From contig CAAEQN010000139.1 of the NCBI GenBank assembly GCA_900758165.1, positions 1 through 7,341 on the forward strand: a stretch of 7,341 nucleotides of DNA. Reading direction: 5' to 3'. The notes below the pieces were generated by a model that saw only the letters and a program-made list of their open reading frames with translations, did not search any database and was not told the DNA's origin. The first letter of the stretch is position 1, and every line of letters begins with the position of its first letter. A program made the translations under genes and the position numbers. Positions 4,572 through 7,341 of this stretch are shown in pieces. This DNA comes from Clostridia bacterium (GTDB taxonomy: Bacteria > Bacillota > Clostridia > TANB77 > CAG-508).

Positions 4572-5000
4572 TTAGTCTGCAACAATTACACCCATAGAAC
4601 GAGCTGTACCTTTAACCATACTCATTGCTGTTTCTAATGATGCTGCGTTTAAGTCTGGCATTTTTTGTTTAGCTATTTCTTCTACTTGTGCTTTTGTTAT
4701 TGTTGCTACTTTTTCTCTATTTGGCTTTCCAGAAGCCTTTTCAATTTTTGCAGCTTTCTTTATTAATACTGCCATTGGTGGTTCTTTTGTTATAAATTCA
4801 AAAGTTTTATCTTTATAAACTGTTATAACAACAGGGATTATTAGTCCTGCTTGTTTTGCAGTTCTATCATTGAATTCTTTAACAAATTGCATAATATTAA
4901 TTCCACTACCACCTAATGCTGGTCCTACTGGTGGAGCTGGTGTAGCTTTACCTGCAGGTATTTGTAATTTTATTACATTTGAAATTTCCTTTTCTGCCAT
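4572..5000 (-). CDS. rplK: 50S ribosomal protein L11
   Basis: L11 binds the GTPase-associated region of 23S rRNA and is needed for RelA activation and factor function. The protein is 142 aa from the ATG at 4998-5000, matching the usual 141-143. AGGAGGTG (complement of 5008-5015) lies 7 nt upstream of this start. An in-frame ATG at 5034-5036 would add 12 untypical residues and spans the ribosome site, so I reject it. Key motifs: the proline-rich N-terminal switch PAGKATPAPPVGPALG (15-30), KTFEFITKEPPMAVLIKKAA (65-84), and GTARSMGVIV (131-140) at the rRNA-binding end. Confidence 0.98.
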   Translation of the reverse strand: MAEKEISNVIKLQIPAGKATPAPPVGPALGGSGINIMQFVKEFNDRTAKQAGLIIPVVITVYKDKTFEFITKEPPMAVLIKKAAKIEKASGKPNREKVATITKAQVEEIAKQKMPDLNAASLETAMSMVKGTARSMGVIVAD

Positions 5001-5052
5001 TTCTTTGCACCTCCTTTTAGTATTGTATATTAACAAAATAATTTATTAAAAT

Positions 5053-5075
5053 GAATTAACCATATTAGTTAATTC
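5053..5075 (-). repeat. Perfect 8-bp hairpin in the nusG-rplK spacer
   Basis: GAATTAAC (5053-5060) and GTTAATTC (5068-5075) pair perfectly around CATATTA. On the minus strand it is followed by ATTTTAATAAATTATTTT, a broken T-rich tract. It could be a weak attenuator between nusG and rplK or part of a leader for rplK; the sequence does not decide. Confidence 0.4.
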
Positions 5076-5092
5076 TGTTTTAAACTAATTAA

Positions 5093-5629
5093 CTATTTAA
5101 CTTTTTGTACTTGAGATAATTCTAAATCTACTGGTGTTTCTCTACCAAACATAGATATTAACACTTTTACTTTATGTTTTTCTTTATTTATTTCTTTTAC
5201 TATTCCAACATAATCTTTAAAAGGTCCATCTATTATTTGTATTGAGTCATTTATATCATAGTCTACATTTATCTCTGATATTTCAAATCCCATCTTTCTA
5301 ATTTCATCTTCAGTAAGTGGGATAGGATCTGTTCCAGAACCAACAAAGCCTGTAACACCTCTAGTGTTTCTTACAATATACCATGTTTTTTCTGTAACAA
5401 TCATTTTAATCAAAACATATCCAGGGAAAACTTTTTTAAGATTTGTCTTTCTTTTTCCTTCTTTTATTTCTATTTGTTCTTCCATTGGAACAACAATATC
5501 AAAGAAAAATTCTTCCATTTCTTGATTCTTTACTTTTTTCTCTAAATCTGCTTTTACTTTATTTTCATATCCAGAATATGTATGTATAACATACCATTTT
5601 GGTTCTAAATCTACCTCTTTTTGAGACAT
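5093..5629 (-). CDS. nusG: Transcription termination/antitermination factor NusG
   Basis: NusG binds the RNA polymerase clamp and links it to pausing, termination or the ribosome. The 178-aa protein is of normal length. The NGN domain (about 11-115) shows KWYVIHTYSGYENKV, KVFPGYVLIKM and VRNTRGVTGFVG. The C-terminal KOW domain (about 127-175) shows INDSIQIIDGPFKDYVG and a final VDLELSQVQKVK. The ATG at 5627-5629 has AAGGAGG (around 5638-5642) 8 nt upstream. It follows secE by 21 bp, the common secE-nusG pairing. Confidence 0.98.
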   Translation of the reverse strand: MSQKEVDLEPKWYVIHTYSGYENKVKADLEKKVKNQEMEEFFFDIVVPMEEQIEIKEGKRKTNLKKVFPGYVLIKMIVTEKTWYIVRNTRGVTGFVGSGTDPIPLTEDEIRKMGFEISEINVDYDINDSIQIIDGPFKDYVGIVKEINKEKHKVKVLISMFGRETPVDLELSQVQKVK

Positions 5630-5650
5630 ATATAAAGCCTCCTTTTTTAA

Positions 5651-6022
5651 TTATTCAGCATTGTTTGTATTTTCTTCGCTTTGATTATTTGTAGTTTCTG
5701 TTTCAGTTTCTTGTACTTCAGTAGATTCTTCTGATGCCTCATTACTTTCATCTGTTGAATTTTCTTCAACACTGTTTGTTTGAACTATTGTCTTTAATCT
5801 CTCGATTCCAAAAGAATTAACTTTTTCAAAACAAAAATCTAGCACAAATACAATTACTCCTATTATTACAACAATTGATATTACTGCTATCGTATTGTTT
5901 AATAGTTGTTTTTGAGTAGGCCAAATTACTTTTTTTAATTCAGCTTTAACATCTTTAAAAAAATGCTTATTTTCTTTTTTCTCTTTTACTTTCTTTTCTT
6001 TATTTTTTGCATCTTTAGGCAT
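5651..6022 (-). CDS. secE: Preprotein translocase subunit SecE with long acidic tail
   Basis: SecE is the clamp subunit that stabilises SecY in the membrane translocon. The 123-aa protein has a Lys-rich cytoplasmic N-terminus (1-20), the conserved amphipathic helix and motif ELKKVIWPT (28-36), and one transmembrane segment (about 43-65). That core of about 80 residues matches ordinary single-span SecE. Beyond it, residues 83-123 form an added low-complexity tail of Glu, Ser, Thr and Asn with 13 Glu, 1 Asp and no Lys or Arg. With the usual SecE topology the tail would face outside the cell. The ATG at 6020-6022 has AAGGGGG upstream, a weaker SD than its neighbours. It lies between rpmG (19-bp gap) and nusG (21-bp gap). 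Confidence 0.95.
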   Translation of the reverse strand: MPKDAKNKEKKVKEKKENKHFFKDVKAELKKVIWPTQKQLLNNTIAVISIVVIIGVIVFVLDFCFEKVNSFGIERLKTIVQTNSVEENSTDESNEASEESTEVQETETETTNNQSEENTNNAE

Positions 6023-6041
6023 AATATTTCCCCCTTAAGGA

Positions 6042-6206
6042 TTATTTTGTTTCCTTATGTGTAGTACGTTTTTGGCAGAATTTACAATATTTTGTAATCT
6101 CTAATCTTTCTGTATTATTCTTCTTATTTTTTTCTGTCATGTAAGTTCTTCTTTTACATTCTGTACATTCCAATGTTATTGGTTCTCTTGCTCCTTTAGC
6201 AGCCAT
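6042..6206 (-). CDS. rpmG: 50S ribosomal protein L33 (zinc-ribbon form)
   Basis: A 54-aa protein reading MAAKGAREPITLECTEC at its start and ending THKETK. L33 is a small protein near the E site of the large subunit. Two CxxC pairs, C14/C17 (CTEC) and C41/C44 (CKFC), mark the zinc-binding form, in contrast to the Cys-free paralogue some Firmicutes induce under zinc limitation. GGAGGTG (complement of 6213-6219) lies 6 nt before the ATG at 6204-6206. It is the first gene of the rpmG-secE-nusG-rplKAJL unit, directly behind the main promoter. I found it by translating the minus strand by hand. Confidence 0.96.
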   Translation of the reverse strand: MAAKGAREPITLECTECKRRTYMTEKNKKNNTERLEITKYCKFCQKRTTHKETK

Positions 6207-6246
6207 TTTATACACCTCCAGCCATTATTTAGCTTTATTATAATTC

Positions 6247-6279
6247 ATTTAAGCGTATGAACTTTACATACGCTTAAAT
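6247..6279. promoter_or_regulatory. 13-bp perfect inverted repeat at the rpmG transcription start
   Basis: ATTTAAGCGTATG (6247-6259) and CATACGCTTAAAT (6267-6279) pair perfectly around AACTTTA. The right arm abuts the -10 hexamer, and the predicted start (near 6273) lies within it. It could be an operator, or it could form a 5'-terminal mRNA hairpin (GCGTATG/CATACGC) that protects the transcript. Confidence 0.6.
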
Positions 6280-6308
6280 ATTGTATCATGAATTTGCTTG
6301 TATGTCAA
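6280..6308 (-). promoter_or_regulatory. Main promoter of the rpmG-secE-nusG-rplKAJL operon
   Basis: Minus strand: TTGACA (complement of 6303-6308), exactly 17 nt, then TACAAT (complement of 6280-6285). This is one base from full consensus and one of the strongest promoters in the window, as expected for ribosomal protein genes. A start near 6273 gives a leader of about 65 nt to rpmG. Confidence 0.8.
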
Positions 6309-6399
6309 TTGTTTCATGCAATTTTCTATGCATTTTTATTCATTTTTTTGCTATTATTTTCTTTGTTATATTTTTACTATACCACAAATGTTTTTATCA

Positions 6400-7005
6400 T
6401 CATTTTTTCCTTGTATTCATTTGATTTTTTCTTGTTCTTTTCTCTTTCTTTTTTTGTACTGAATATCCAAATTTTCCAATTTTTTTATCTAATGGATAAT
6501 ATCCTCCATTTGCATAAGCTATTAAATTGCATTTGCTAATATCAAAAGCTCCCTTTTTATCTATATATTTTTCATCTACATCTATTGAAAGTACTTCTGC
6601 AATAAACATATCATGACTTCCAAGTGGAATTATTTCTTTGACCCTGCATTCAACTGAAACAGGGCTTTCTTTTATTAATGGTGCTTTTACAAATTTTCCT
6701 GCTTCTTTTGTTAATTTCATTTCTTTAAATTTATCTACATTTTTGCCAGATTTTACTCCACACCAGTCCGTTTTATATGCTAAATCTCTTGTTGTCAAAT
6801 TAATTACAAATTCTCCATGTTTTTTTATAATATCATGTGAGTACCTTTCTGGTCTTACCGAAATATAGCACATAGCTGGATTTGTATTTAAAATTCCTGT
6901 CCATGCAACAGTTATGATATTAGATTCTTTCATGGTTCCACAAGATACCATTACTGCCGGAATTGGGTATATAAAGGTTCCTGCTTTCCAACTAATTTTT
7001 CCCAT
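6400..7005 (-). CDS. Flavin reductase family protein (flavoredoxin-like)
   Basis: Probably an FMN-binding split-barrel protein of the Flavin_Reduct group, cytoplasmic, serving as a flavin reductase or electron carrier; the exact partner cannot be told. Family-like segments: NIITVAW with TGILNTNPAMCYISVRP (29-52), RYSHDIIKKHGEFVINL (54-70, typical of the flavin-binding loop), SVECRVKEIIPLGSHDMFIAEV (117-138) and the closing GGYYPL (167-172). The domain ends near residue 185. A Lys/Arg-rich tail (186-201, 10 basic of 16 residues) follows and is not part of the family core. The start at 7003-7005 has AGAGGA (complement of 7013-7018) upstream. It has its own promoter (7042-7069). No clear terminator lies between it and the rpmG promoter, so some read-through into that operon is possible. 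Confidence 0.85.
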   Translation of the reverse strand: MGKISWKAGTFIYPIPAVMVSCGTMKESNIITVAWTGILNTNPAMCYISVRPERYSHDIIKKHGEFVINLTTRDLAYKTDWCGVKSGKNVDKFKEMKLTKEAGKFVKAPLIKESPVSVECRVKEIIPLGSHDMFIAEVLSIDVDEKYIDKKGAFDISKCNLIAYANGGYYPLDKKIGKFGYSVQKKKEKRTRKNQMNTRKK

Positions 7006-7036
7006 TTGCTTTTCCTCTTCTCTTAAAGATATTTTA

Positions 7037-7069
7037 ATGATATTATATCATCTTTTGCAAATTTGTGAA
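7037..7069 (-). promoter_or_regulatory. Promoter of the flavin reductase gene, with palindrome over the -10
   Basis: Minus strand: TTCACA (complement of 7064-7069), 16-nt spacer, TATAAT (complement of 7042-7047). A 7-1-7 palindrome, ATGATAT-T-ATATCAT (7037-7051), is centred over the -10. It may be a repressor site, although AT palindromes arise easily in DNA of this composition. Confidence 0.55.
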
Positions 7070-7139
7070 GTTTTTTATTGACTTTTACTTTATTTTATAT
7101 ATAAATTATTCCTAAATTAAATTTTAGAGAATATATAAT

Positions 7140-7192
7140 AAAAAGTAGAAATTACAAATAATAAATTATATTATTTCTGATTTCTACTTTTT
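7140..7192 (-). terminator. Terminator behind the 5S rRNA
   Basis: A 13-bp perfect stem (7140-7152 / 7180-7192) continues inward through a short imperfect stretch to an 8-bp stem (7156-7163 / 7169-7176), with loop AATTA. On the minus strand it ends in CTACTTTTTATTATAT. It lies about 60 nt past the 5S 3' end and likely stops the rRNA transcript before the flavin reductase promoter. Its symmetry would also let it work on the + strand. Confidence 0.65.
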
Positions 7193-7250
7193 CATTTTTA
7201 TATTGTTTTTTAATATTATTTTATTAAAAAATTTTTAAGCATAAAAAAAA

Positions 7251-7341
7251 TCTGGCAACAACCTATCTTCCAGGCAAGGTAACTCGCGAGTATTTTCGGC
7301 ACTTAAAGGCTTGACTTCTGTGTTCGGCATGGGAACAGGTA
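7251..7341 (-). rRNA. rrf: 5S ribosomal RNA, 3' part (cut by window edge)
   Basis: The reverse complement reads the conserved 5S stretch CCTGTTCCCATGCCGAACAC (complement of 7320-7339) and ends GGTTGTTGCCAGA. About 91 of the usual 115-120 nt are present; the 5' end lies beyond 7341. The 3' end is estimated at 7250-7251 and is directly followed on the transcript by eight T (complement of 7243-7250), which may help termination. The orientation implies that an rRNA operon lies to the right of the window. Confidence 0.95.

Noticed and set aside
6288..6539. 83-codon + strand frame rich in Phe and Leu
   Set aside because: It begins inside the rpmG promoter region and is antisense to the Lys-rich 3' end of the flavin reductase gene; the Phe/Leu bias comes from T-rich DNA.

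Overview
The window looks like chromosomal DNA of a low-GC Clostridia-type Firmicute. It is AT-rich, has strong AGGAGG ribosome binding sites and TTGACA/TATAAT-type promoters, encodes CCA in its tRNAs, and carries an L10 leader in front of rplJ. I cannot name a genus.

Layout from left to right. Positions 1-236 hold no gene I can support, apart from a promoter at 125-153. Two tRNA genes follow on the + strand, Gly(GCC) at 237-310 and Cys(GCA) at 413-486, each with its own intrinsic terminator. A long bidirectional-type hairpin (549-601) separates them from a minus-strand gene for a small three-helix membrane protein of unknown function (601-954). Between that gene and plsX lies a 228-bp palindromic, MITE-like insertion (1125-1352). 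It is bounded by an exact 28-bp direct repeat and sits between two divergent promoters. plsX (1446-2471, +) makes the acyl-phosphate donor for phospholipid synthesis. It runs convergently into the ribosomal operon, and two back-to-back hairpin terminators (2497-2583) separate the two.

The minus-strand block 6308-2536 is one long transcription unit: rpmG, secE, nusG, rplK, rplA, L10 leader, rplJ, rplL. It encodes ribosomal protein L33, the SecE translocon subunit, the NusG elongation factor, and L11, L1, L10 and L12. It starts at a near-consensus promoter (6280-6308) whose start point lies inside a 13-bp perfect inverted repeat. Two internal control points stand out: the L10 leader with an attenuator-like hairpin before rplJ, and a tandemly repeated hairpin pair between rplJ and rplL. 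rpoB does not follow rplL; the operon ends with a terminator.

Upstream on the same strand are a flavin-reductase-family gene (6400-7005) with its own promoter and the 3' part of a 5S rRNA (7251 to the window edge), which ends an rRNA operon. The window is mostly core translation and secretion machinery. The least explained parts are the palindromic insertion at 1097-1380, the acidic tail on SecE, and the repeated hairpins between rplJ and rplL.
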